From: a virus
Virus record (IMG/VR): IMGVR_UViG_3300026077_000022
Span: 1 to 26,151 of that record
DNA: 26,151 bases
Strand: one strand, 5' to 3'
The position numbers were made by a program, and so were the translations under genes. Every line of letters begins with the position of its first letter. Position 1 is the stretch's first letter. The notes under the pieces are model-generated. The model saw only the letters and a program-made list of their open reading frames with translations. It searched no databases and was not told the DNA's origin. This document shows, piece by piece, positions 4,773-10,100 of the stretch.

Positions 4773-4792
4773 GGACAGTTTATAAAGTGGCA
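4773..4792. repeat. 20-bp dyad, copy H
   Basis: GGACAGTT, spacer tata, AAGTGGCA. The outer triplets belong to different types (GGA against GCA). It ends 9 nt before TTGCAC at 4802. It is the last copy seen in the window. Confidence 0.8.
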
Positions 4793-4830
4793 CATAGCTG
4801 GTTGCACACCTATGTGCATGGGAATATATT
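4791..4830 (+). promoter_or_regulatory. Early promoter of the GIY-YIG-like gene
   Basis: -35 TTGCAC (4802-4807), 17-nt spacer, -10 TATATT (4825-4830). CACATAG (4791-4797) and CTATGTG (4810-4816) form a 7-bp hairpin with the -35 in its loop; a competing repeat TGCACA/TGTGCA (4803-4818) is also possible. Confidence 0.8.
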
Positions 4831-4862
4831 AAGTACATAGATTTTTAACCCCTTTAAATCAA

Positions 4863-5489
4863 ATGACAACTTTAACTTTAAACCCAGTTAAACAATACGT
4901 TTACATCATTGAGACAGGTAGAACAAACGGAAAGGTATCCGTAAGAATTGGAAAATCAAAAGACGTTGAGCAAAGAAGAAGGGGCATTGAAATGTATTGT
5001 CCAAATGCAAAAGTATTACATACATTCCACGTTGCAAACGACAACCCAACCGCACTACAAGTTGAAAAGAAAATTCAAAGAATGTTCCCAGTACAGAAAC
5101 AAGGGGGAGATAATTTTGAATTTAACTCTATCTACCTTGCAAACGTAGTAGTGCCACAAATTAAGGAGTTGGTAAGAGGTTTGAACGTGCAGGACATTCC
5201 CGCACCATCTGAAAAGGTTGCAACCCGTGAGATGAGCAAACAGGAGTATATGGCACTTAAAATTCAATTAGCAAAATTGAATAACAAAATGTCAAAGGGT
5301 CAGGAATTAGAGTTCTTTGAACAGGCACAAAGAAAGGAAATTGTGGACAGATTAGCAGAAGAGGCAAACAGAGAAAAGGCACTTGCAAAACTTAAATTCC
5401 TTAAGTTACAAGAGAAACGCAGAGCATACAAAGAGAAAAGAGCAAAGGAGCAGAGAGCGTTTCATTACTTAGCATACATTATGAGATAA
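4863..5489 (+). CDS. GIY-YIG/T5orf172-type nuclease-domain protein with coiled-coil tail
   Basis: A 208-residue protein. Residues about 11-95 match the T5orf172/Mug113 branch of the GIY-YIG fold: YVYIIETGR (12-20) as the first strand, VRIGKSKDVEQR (27-38) as the GIY-YIG-like strand and helix with Arg38, a probable metal-binding Glu68 in LQVEKKIQ, and GDNFEF (82-87). Residues about 117-208 are Lys/Glu-rich and almost certainly a long helix or coiled coil. Known members are putative DNA endonucleases in phages and mobile elements; activity here is inferred. It follows the MutH-like gene after a terminator and dyad promoter. The leader carries AACCCCTTT. The gene is Lys-rich and basic among acidic neighbours. 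Confidence 0.75.
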   Translation: MTTLTLNPVKQYVYIIETGRTNGKVSVRIGKSKDVEQRRRGIEMYCPNAKVLHTFHVANDNPTALQVEKKIQRMFPVQKQGGDNFEFNSIYLANVVVPQIKELVRGLNVQDIPAPSEKVATREMSKQEYMALKIQLAKLNNKMSKGQELEFFEQAQRKEIVDRLAEEANREKALAKLKFLKLQEKRRAYKEKRAKEQRAFHYLAYIMR

Positions 5490-5515
5490 TCACAAAATGT
5501 TAAGTCTTTATAAAG

Positions 5516-5550
5516 AAGGGGATAACACCCCTTTTTTATGCTAATATGAT
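5516..5550 (+). promoter_or_regulatory. Fused terminator-promoter before the HEXXH gene
   Basis: AAGGGG (5516-5521), loop ATAACA (5522-5527), CCCCTT (5528-5533), with six T at 5532-5537: a canonical terminator. The six-base loop sits exactly 17 nt before TATGAT (5545-5550), that is, at the -35 position. Confidence 0.75.
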
Positions 5551-5568
5551 AGTAACCCCAAAAGAATT

Positions 5569-5904
5569 ATGTTTTACACTTCAGAAAAAACAACTCTTTC
5601 AAATCAGGTTTATTCATTTATGAGTAAATTGTATCCAAATTTGGATAAGGTGGATATTGAGGTTATCCCAACCGACCTATCCGAAGATAATGTTTTTGGT
5701 TGGACATTAGAAAACAACAACCAAAATGAAATTGAAATTCATCATCTATTAACAAATGAGGAGTATATAACAACTCTCATTCACGAATTAATCCACGTTG
5801 ACCAAAACGTGAGAGGGTTAAGAGATGACACACAGAGAGAGGAGGAAGCATATTCATTAGAGCATACCTTAACCAATCAATTTTTAAATGTTACTAATTG
5901 TTAA
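5569..5904 (+). CDS. HEXXH zinc metallopeptidase-like protein
   Basis: A 111-residue protein with LIHELIHVDQ (residues 70-79), giving the zinc motif His72-Glu73-x-x-His76, and a downstream REEEAYSLE helix (90-98) with a Glu that could be the third ligand, as in minigluzincin or SprT-like proteins. The preceding EIEIHH strand (54-59) suits the edge strand of such folds. Substrate and activity are unknown; in an early phage region it might act on a host protein, which is inference. The start follows a TATGAT box and AACCCCAAAAG. Confidence 0.75.
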   Translation: MFYTSEKTTLSNQVYSFMSKLYPNLDKVDIEVIPTDLSEDNVFGWTLENNNQNEIEIHHLLTNEEYITTLIHELIHVDQNVRGLRDDTQREEEAYSLEHTLTNQFLNVTNC

Positions 5905-5914
5905 ATCTTTCTTG

Positions 5915-5949
5915 AGTCTACTGGATATCCTCTTTCCAGAGACTATAAT
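5915..5949 (+). promoter_or_regulatory. Early promoter of the 5975 gene, hairpin-embedded -35
   Basis: AGTCT-A-CTGGA (5915-5925) pairs with TCCAG-AGACT (5935-5944) around a bulged A. The -35 candidate TGGATA (5922-5927) is in the stem/loop, 16 nt before TATAAT (5944-5949). Confidence 0.7.
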
Positions 5950-5974
5950 AAAAGTAATTACACCCCTTAAACAA

Positions 5975-6235
5975 ATGAAAGCAATTCAACCATCAATCAA
6001 CCTTTGGGACAAACAGGAAAAATATAATGGTTGGTCAGATTGGACAACTTGGAATGTTGCCCTATGGATTAACAACGACCTAACATATTATGGCATTGCG
6101 AAAGAGTGCAGAGATTATATGGACTTTCTATATGAAATGCAATCTATGATAGGTTCATTCGCAACACCTGACGGAGCAGACTGGGGCGAAGCAAACATTG
6201 AAGAAATGAATGAAGTTATTTTTGAATGTAACTAA
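5975..6235 (+). CDS. Conserved phage protein of the YNGWSNYETWNV type, 86 aa
   Basis: Residues 17-33 (YNGWSDWTTWNVALWIN) match the start pattern of a small family common in phages and plasmids (annotated as DUF7249-like or hypothetical), followed by TPDGADWGEANIEEMNEV near the end. Function unknown. The in-frame ATG at 5888 is rejected because it lies in the preceding gene, upstream of this gene's -10 box; ATG 5975 is preceded by ACACCCCTTAAACAA, the regional leader element. Confidence 0.8.
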   Translation: MKAIQPSINLWDKQEKYNGWSDWTTWNVALWINNDLTYYGIAKECRDYMDFLYEMQSMIGSFATPDGADWGEANIEEMNEVIFECN

Positions 6236-6253
6236 TTGTTTCAATTCAGACAC

Positions 6254-6287
6254 AGGGGGATTCATTCCCCCTTTTATCCTTTATAAT
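6254..6287 (+). promoter_or_regulatory. Fused terminator-promoter before the 6311 gene
   Basis: AGGGGGA (6254-6260), loop TTCAT, TCCCCCT (6266-6272) then TTT: an intrinsic terminator. TATAAT follows at 6282-6287; the position 16 nt before it (6260-6265, ATTCAT) is the loop. Confidence 0.78.
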
Positions 6288-6310
6288 AGTAATAGTTAAA
6301 CAAACCTCTT

Positions 6311-6478
6311 ATGTTCGACAAACAATTAAAACCTTACTTTGACGGAAGGGTACTTGCAAACAAATCAGCAATGAATGACCCAATCGTTCAAGCAGTCCTT
6401 AAGGATATGCAAGCACGTAACTGGGAAGATTTACCCCAACCAAATGCGGGAACTTGGTACATCTCAGACAGGCACTAA
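6311..6478 (+). CDS. Small hypothetical protein, 55 aa
   Basis: Begins MFDKQLKPYFDGRVLANKSAMNDP and ends GTWYISDRH. A helix is likely around PIVQAVLKDMQARNW. No family is recognised. Start supported by TATAAT at 6282 and the ACCTCTT leader. The next gene begins two bases after the stop, so the two are co-transcribed. Confidence 0.72.
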   Translation: MFDKQLKPYFDGRVLANKSAMNDPIVQAVLKDMQARNWEDLPQPNAGTWYISDRH

Positions 6479-6480
6479 TT

Positions 6481-6732
6481 ATGAACAAGCAACCAATGTA
6501 TATAAAAGGCGATTATAAGTTAATCGCCAAATACAACAGATTTGATGAATGTGTTCAAATCGCTGACCTTGATACCCCAGACTTAGGGTGGACAGACTAC
6601 GACCCCACACAGGGTGCAAGTAGTGATGAATTAACAGAAATCTGCAATTCATTATATGACCGCTGTTTATTAGCGGAATTAGGTGTTGAAGGATTCACAC
6701 CCGCTAACGAACACAAATTAATAAAGTCTTAA
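6481..6732 (+). CDS. Acidic hypothetical protein, 83 aa
   Basis: Begins MNKQPMYIKGDYKLIAKYNRF and contains a TPDLGWTDYDPTQGASSDELTEICNSLYDRC stretch in two parts: an acidic aromatic loop and a helix. No family is recognised. ATG 6481 is preferred over an in-frame upstream start at 6454, which would overlap the preceding gene by 25 nt; 6481 directly follows its stop. No Shine-Dalgarno is present, so coupling with the 6311 gene is likely. A six-G/six-C terminator follows within 6 nt of the stop. Confidence 0.78.
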   Translation: MNKQPMYIKGDYKLIAKYNRFDECVQIADLDTPDLGWTDYDPTQGASSDELTEICNSLYDRCLLAELGVEGFTPANEHKLIKS

Positions 6733-6737
6733 TATTT

Positions 6738-6770
6738 GGGGGGTTTACTTCCCCCCTTTTATGATATAAT
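6738..6770 (+). promoter_or_regulatory. Fused terminator-promoter before the 6797 gene
   Basis: Six G (6738-6743), loop TTTACTT, six C (6751-6756), then TTTT: an intrinsic terminator. TATAAT is at 6765-6770. A TTTACT in the loop (6744-6749) is 15 nt before it, and the -35 position at 16 nt overlaps the same loop. Confidence 0.78.
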
Positions 6771-6796
6771 TAATGTATAAGTTTAATTCACCCCTT

Positions 6797-7051
6797 ATGA
6801 CAAAAACTCAAAGACTAATTAACAGAATCCAAGAAAAGGAATCTTTTTATGATATCGCATATATCTGCGAAGACTTCGACACTTTCATAGATGAAATTTC
6901 TGAATGGGGTGTTGACCATATCGGAGGAGTTGACTTTGACGACCCCGAAGTTAACAGAGGTATGATGAACGCATTTTTTGCTTCATTCGGTTGTACACCT
7001 GACGACCCCCACCCCTGTAGCAAGTACGCATTACCCAAGGTTTACGGGTAA
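6797..7051 (+). CDS. Acidic hypothetical protein, 84 aa
   Basis: Begins MTKTQRLINRIQEKESFYDIAY and is acidic in the middle (DFDTFIDEISEWGVDHIGGVDFDDPE), ending in a Pro/His/Cys loop (DDPHPCSKY). No family is recognised. The in-frame ATG at 6773 is rejected because it is only 3 nt past the -10 box, before the expected transcription start; 6797 follows the leader CACCCCTT. It overlaps the next gene by one base (TAATG). Confidence 0.78.
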   Translation: MTKTQRLINRIQEKESFYDIAYICEDFDTFIDEISEWGVDHIGGVDFDDPEVNRGMMNAFFASFGCTPDDPHPCSKYALPKVYG

Positions 7052-7272
7052 TGCCACACTTCATTGTAGAATCCATTGAGTTTGATTTTTCAGACTCAAT
7101 GGGAACAATCACAGAGCAGGAGCAGGAATTTATAACGGATAACGCTCTGGGGTTATGGCACGTCGAAGAAGAAGATGATTTGGTTGACTACATCACAGAC
7201 AAAACGGGGTGGTGCATCAGTTCAATTAAATACTGTCCGAACCGACCACACCCGTTAACTGCATATAAGTAA
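7051..7272 (+). CDS. Hypothetical protein, 73 aa
   Basis: Begins MPHFIVESIEFDFSDSMG, with a central helix (EQEQEFITDNALGLWHV) and a final strand-like GWCISSIKYCPNRPHP. The pattern suggests a small beta-alpha-beta domain, but no family is recognised. The start overlaps the preceding stop by one base, implying translational coupling in a two-gene transcript from the promoter at 6738-6770. Confidence 0.78.
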   Translation: MPHFIVESIEFDFSDSMGTITEQEQEFITDNALGLWHVEEEDDLVDYITDKTGWCISSIKYCPNRPHPLTAYK

Positions 7273-7295
7273 ATATATCAGTTTCGTAACATAAC

Positions 7296-7325
7296 ACCCC
7301 ATTCGTAAAGAGTGGGGTTTATAAT
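7296..7325 (+). promoter_or_regulatory. Early promoter of the 7357 gene, no recognisable -35
   Basis: TATAAT at 7320-7325, immediately preceded by a hairpin ACCCCA (7296-7301) / TGGGGT (7313-7318). The arrangement and much of the sequence (CATTCGTA then GGGGTT before TATAATAAG) match the promoter at 3955-3985, pointing to duplication or shared constraint. Confidence 0.65.
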
Positions 7326-7356
7326 AAGTATATAAGTTTAACACCCCTTTTAAATT

Positions 7357-7551
7357 ATGTTTACAACTACCGCATATAACACACTTGGCGAAGCACAAGA
7401 AACAGAAACTCAGAACGACAGTTGGGCAGCAACTGAAATGTGCTTGGATATGTCTATGCTTTATGGATATGCTGAGACTACAGACCTATGGGGTCGCCAC
7501 TACGGAGAGTATGGCGACAGACCTAACGCATTAGGTCAGAGGGTGTACTAA
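7357..7551 (+). CDS. Small hypothetical protein, 64 aa
   Basis: Begins MFTTTAYNTLGEAQETETQ and is rich in Met, Tyr and Gly further on (CLDMSMLYGYAETTDLWG), ending RPNALGQRVY. No family is recognised. Start supported by TATAAT at 7320 and the ACACCCCTTTTAAATT leader, nearly identical to that of the 6797 gene. It is the last gene of the early array: a GC-rich hairpin and a 220-nt gene-free stretch follow. Confidence 0.75.
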   Translation: MFTTTAYNTLGEAQETETQNDSWAATEMCLDMSMLYGYAETTDLWGRHYGEYGDRPNALGQRVY

Positions 7552-7577
7552 CCCCTATTCGTGCGTGGTCAGCAGTT

Positions 7578-7598
7578 AAGGGGCGGTTCGCCCCCCTT
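7578..7598 (+). terminator. Terminator-like hairpin closing the early array
   Basis: GGGGCG (7580-7585), loop gtt, CGCCCC (7589-7594) with flanking AA/TT. The tail is CCTTATATAA rather than a pure U-tract. The following 7599-7721 shows only a T-run at 7688-7695 and no supported gene. Confidence 0.65.
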
Positions 7599-7721
7599 AT
7601 ATAAAATCGCAAGGTACCATTAAGCTATAAACGACCCAAATCGACCTCTAAATCTAAAACGCTCTTGATTTACACAGGGGGCACAGATTTTTTTTCGTGT
7701 GTAAAAATGCCCATAAGGGAT

Positions 7722-7749
7722 TTGACAAAGAATACGTAAGTACTATATA
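7722..7749 (+). promoter_or_regulatory. Sigma70-type promoter of the 7772 gene
   Basis: Perfect -35 TTGACA (7722-7727). The -10 is TATATA (7744-7749) at 16 nt or TATACT (7746-7751) at 18 nt. No hairpin or dyad is attached, unlike the promoters upstream. Confidence 0.7.
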
Positions 7750-7771
7750 CTGGAAGAAGTGAACTACATGA

Positions 7772-7945
7772 ATGAAACACGATTCTGAATCTCAAATCCA
7801 ACCCATCACAACAGACCCACTCACTGGAGAATATAAGTTAACGATACCCGAATGGATGATTAACGAATATGGTTGGTTTGAAGGAATGAATCTTGAATGG
7901 TTTATTGATATTGATGGTATTCACATACTCGAAGAGGAAGAATGA
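7772..7945 (+). CDS. AbrB/MazE-like small protein, 57 aa
   Basis: Begins MKHDSESQIQPITTDPLTGE, followed by YKLTIPEWMINEYGW, a charged LEWFIDID strand and HILEEEE. The TGEYKLTIPEWMINEYGWFEG and IHIL pattern resembles swapped-hairpin AbrB/SpoVT folds, which bind DNA or act as antitoxins, and similar small proteins occur in other cyanophages; the assignment is moderate. The ATG at 7772 is chosen because an ATG at 7768, in another frame, stops after six codons. The TGA overlaps the next start (ATGA), giving a coupled pair. Confidence 0.65.
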   Translation: MKHDSESQIQPITTDPLTGEYKLTIPEWMINEYGWFEGMNLEWFIDIDGIHILEEEE

Positions 7946-8112
7946 GAACCTATCACATTTACTTAAAGGATAAGTGTTTATTCAAAGATTTAAATGAAGA
8001 AGAGTTTGAAGTGATATGGGGAAGAATATACAAGTCATATTTTACAGAAGACATTACATATACAGAAGTGAGTGAAAACCCTACCTTAGCTTTAGAGGAG
8101 AGTTCTTATTGA
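7942..8112 (+). CDS. Conserved cyanophage hypothetical protein, 56 aa
   Basis: MRTYHIYLKDKCLFKDLNEEEFEVIWGRIY is a beta-strand then helix arrangement that I associate with small conserved hypothetical proteins in T4-like cyanophages; no function is known. The start overlaps the preceding stop by four bases (ATGA). Its last codons and TGA (8110-8112) lie inside the -35 of the next promoter (TTGACA 8109-8114). Confidence 0.72.
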   Translation: MRTYHIYLKDKCLFKDLNEEEFEVIWGRIYKSYFTEDITYTEVSENPTLALEESSY

Positions 8113-8137
8113 CAATATAGATAAATTGCATTAAAAT
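8109..8137 (+). promoter_or_regulatory. Strong sigma70-type promoter of the glycosyltransferase gene
   Basis: -35 TTGACA (8109-8114), exactly 17 nt, -10 TAAAAT (8132-8137). The -35 overlaps the stop codon of the preceding gene. It is the best consensus match in the window. Confidence 0.8.
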
Positions 8138-8159
8138 AAAAGTGTAATTACAACATATT

Positions 8160-8927
8160 ATGGCGAAAGGATTTACAGTAAAAGCAAAGAACCCAAAGAA
8201 AGCAAAAGCACCTGCTGCTGCTCCACAATATGATTATGCAAAGGCAAAAGAAATGATTAAAGGAAAGACAGTTGTATTCTGTCTACCTGGTCGTGGAGTT
8301 TCTTATAACTTTCTGAAGTCCTTTGTATCATTATGTTTTGACTTGGTTCAATCAGGAGCAAGTATACAGATTAGTCAAGACTATTCATCAATGGTGAATT
8401 TTGCCCGTTGCAAGTGTCTTGGTGCAAACGTTCTTCGAGGACCTAACCAATTACCTTGGGATGGAAAGTTAAACTATGACTATCAATTATGGATTGACTC
8501 TGATATCGTATTCAATGTTGAGAAGTTCTATCAGATACTTCTTATGGATAAAGATATTGCAGGAGGTTGGTATTGTACAGAAGATGGAAAGACTACATCA
8601 GTTGCACACTGGTTAGAGGAAGATGACTTCCGTACAAACGGTGGTGTAATGAATCACGAAACAATTGAAAGTATAAGTAAGAGAAAGAAACCATTTACAG
8701 TTGACTATACTGGTTTCGGTTGGTTATTAATTAAGAAAGGTGTCTTTGAACACGAAGGTATGCCTTATCCTTGGTTTGCTCCAAAGATGCAGGTATTTGA
8801 ATCTGGAGAAGTTCAAGATATGTGTGGTGAAGATGTATCATTCTGCCTCGATGCAAAAGAAGCAGGATTTGAAATCTGGTGTGACCCACAGGTCAGAGTT
8901 GGACACGAAAAGACAAGGATAATCTAA
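8160..8927 (+). CDS. GT-A-fold (GT2-like) glycosyltransferase
   Basis: A 255-residue soluble protein. After a basic, Ala/Lys-rich N-terminal 20 residues, a first strand KTVVFCLPGRG (36-46) opens the fold; the DxD metal/sugar-nucleotide motif is Asp113-Ser-Asp115 in LWIDSDIVF, and the acceptor-side motif is GEDVSFCLDAKEAGF (223-237), followed by IWCDPQVRVGH. This fits a family 2-like transferase using a nucleotide-sugar donor. The target is unknown; phage enzymes of this type modify DNA bases, virion proteins or host glycans. The start is the first ATG after the promoter at 8109-8137; no Shine-Dalgarno is visible. The stop overlaps the next start (TAATGA). Confidence 0.82.
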   Translation: MAKGFTVKAKNPKKAKAPAAAPQYDYAKAKEMIKGKTVVFCLPGRGVSYNFLKSFVSLCFDLVQSGASIQISQDYSSMVNFARCKCLGANVLRGPNQLPWDGKLNYDYQLWIDSDIVFNVEKFYQILLMDKDIAGGWYCTEDGKTTSVAHWLEEDDFRTNGGVMNHETIESISKRKKPFTVDYTGFGWLLIKKGVFEHEGMPYPWFAPKMQVFESGEVQDMCGEDVSFCLDAKEAGFEIWCDPQVRVGHEKTRII

Positions 8928-9004
8928 TGATAGCAATTATCTCAATACTGCTGATAATGGCTATACTATACTTGTTGTTACGGTATTACAATCCACATAA
9001 TTAA
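8927..9004 (+). CDS. Tiny single-pass membrane peptide, 25 aa
   Basis: MIAIISILLIMAILYLLL is a continuous hydrophobic stretch followed by RYYNPHN, so one membrane helix fills almost the whole peptide, with a basic and aromatic tail. The ATG overlaps the last stop base of the glycosyltransferase gene, which supports coupled translation. Function is unknown; size and layout resemble small phage membrane peptides. Coding is inferred from overlap and from two such peptides occurring in a row. Confidence 0.6.
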   Translation: MIAIISILLIMAILYLLLRYYNPHN

Positions 9005-9006
9005 CG

Positions 9007-9099
9007 ATGGGAAATTACGGATTTACAATTTTAATATGGATCGCAATCGGACTCTTTGTATTTAATCAATGGGAAAACCGCAAAAAGAAAAGAAAATAG
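9007..9099 (+). CDS. Tiny membrane peptide with basic tail, 30 aa
   Basis: MGNYGFTILIWIAIGLFVF is a membrane helix followed by NQWENRKKKRK, a strongly positive tail expected to stay in the cytoplasm. It starts two bases after the stop of the preceding membrane peptide. Its last 31 nt overlap, in another frame, the start of the next gene, an unusually long overlap here; either both are real or the next gene starts later. No family is recognised. Confidence 0.6.
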   Translation: MGNYGFTILIWIAIGLFVFNQWENRKKKRK

Positions 9100-9272
9100 G
9101 AGACCGTTACAACGTTCTCCGTAAAGGCAAGGTCATCTTCTGGAATGTCTCAGAATCAGAAATGTTTGACATTATGGAAGACCTTGCAGTGGAGTGTTAT
9201 TATAATAAGACACTCACAGCACAAGACATCACTTATGAACCTTATATTGAGGAACCTTTAGACAATGGCTAG
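9069..9272 (+). CDS. Conserved cyanophage hypothetical protein, 67 aa
   Basis: MGKPQKEKKIGDRYNVLRKGKVIFWNVSESEMFDIMEDLAVECYY is a basic lead, a beta hairpin and an amphipathic helix, followed by an acidic tail (YEPYIEEPLDNG). The pattern matches small conserved hypothetical proteins I associate with T4-like cyanophages. The start at 9069 overlaps the preceding peptide; the next in-frame Met is deep in the protein (residue 32), so 9069 is the best start. It overlaps the next gene by 8 nt. Confidence 0.75.
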   Translation: MGKPQKEKKIGDRYNVLRKGKVIFWNVSESEMFDIMEDLAVECYYNKTLTAQDITYEPYIEEPLDNG

Positions 9273-9411
9273 AAAAACAGGAATGATGGGTAGTACTTAT
9301 ATTACTGAGTCAAAACCCAAAAAAACTCGTCAAGGGCGGGGAAAACACTCGAAATATGCAGCAACCTCCCGTAACTCGGCTCGTAAAAGATACAGAGGGC
9401 AGGGTCGTTAA
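9265..9411 (+). CDS. Small very basic protein, 48 aa
   Basis: MARKTGMMGSTYIT, then a Lys/Arg-rich sequence (KPKKTRQGRGKHSKYAATSR, ending RKRYRGQGR). About a third of residues are Lys, Arg or His, suggesting nucleic-acid binding or a virion-packed basic peptide. I associate similar proteins with cyanophages but know no function. The start overlaps the end of the preceding gene by 8 nt, and the stop overlaps the next start by one base (TAATG). Confidence 0.72.
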   Translation: MARKTGMMGSTYITESKPKKTRQGRGKHSKYAATSRNSARKRYRGQGR

Positions 9412-10100
9412 TGAGTTCACTTATTTGTAATTTACCTGCTGTTGAATTATGGGTACGAAAGGAATACTTAACCGACCATCAAAGTGGTAAAGGTGAGTTT
9501 GTAAAGGGTGTATGGGTATCGGCTAAGAGTATTCCTGGTCGTGCCTTTTATTTTGAGACGTATTTACCCGAATATGCTGCGATTTATGATAAGTTGCCCA
9601 TATCCGCTTTTGTCTCGTCACCAGAAACACCCGATCCTGATATGCCATTGCATAATTTACAGTTTTGGAACTGTATGGACTACGGATTAACTGCAATTTG
9701 TAAGAATTTTATTGGGTCAATGCACTATGAAGTGTATACAAGAGACTTTGGAACACAAACAGGCACCTATATTTGTACTTTAGACAACTATCACGAAGAT
9801 ATTGACACTGTTGACTACTCAACAAGTGAGTCACCTGCTGAACACAAGTCTCATAACATCATTGAACTTGATAATGGGCAATATTGTCTCTATCCAAACA
9901 ACCGAATGAGGATTTATGACAATAGCATCACCCCAGAAACACCAAAAGTGCCTGATTTTAAGGTTTCAACCTCTTATTATCAGGTTGAGAATGGACATGA
10001 CCGTGATGGTCTAGGTTCAGAGGACAATTATTTTTGGAAAACATCAAAAGAACGTAAAGAAACGAACGATAGAAAACCATTTGAACCAGAATTGGGATGA
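9411..10100 (+). CDS. Conserved T4-like cyanophage protein, 229 aa
   Basis: Begins MSSLICNLPAVELWVRKEYL and has a distinctive GKGEFVKGVWVSAKSIPGRAFYF-type block (about residues 26-49, here split by a Ser), then FETYLPEYAAIYDKLPISAF, a central LQFWNCMDYGLTAICKNF (about 83-100), and an acidic hydrophilic C-terminus. I associate it with conserved hypothetical proteins in cyanomyoviruses; no function is known. It has no signal or membrane segment and looks like a folded soluble protein, possibly virion-associated. It is linked to both neighbours by overlaps (TAATG in, ATGA out). Confidence 0.78.
   Translation: MSSLICNLPAVELWVRKEYLTDHQSGKGEFVKGVWVSAKSIPGRAFYFETYLPEYAAIYDKLPISAFVSSPETPDPDMPLHNLQFWNCMDYGLTAICKNFIGSMHYEVYTRDFGTQTGTYICTLDNYHEDIDTVDYSTSESPAEHKSHNIIELDNGQYCLYPNNRMRIYDNSITPETPKVPDFKVSTSYYQVENGHDRDGLGSEDNYFWKTSKERKETNDRKPFEPELG

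Noticed and set aside
13-4792. CRISPR-like array of palindromic repeats
   Set aside because: The eight dyads are separated by whole genes of variable length and tied to promoters, with no spacers of uniform size.
5888-5974. Longer start (ATG at 5888) for the 5975 gene
   Set aside because: It begins inside the preceding gene and precedes the promoter; the conserved part starts after 5975.
6773-6796. Longer start (ATG at 6773) for the 6797 gene
   Set aside because: Only 3 nt past the -10 box, so it would not be transcribed from this promoter.
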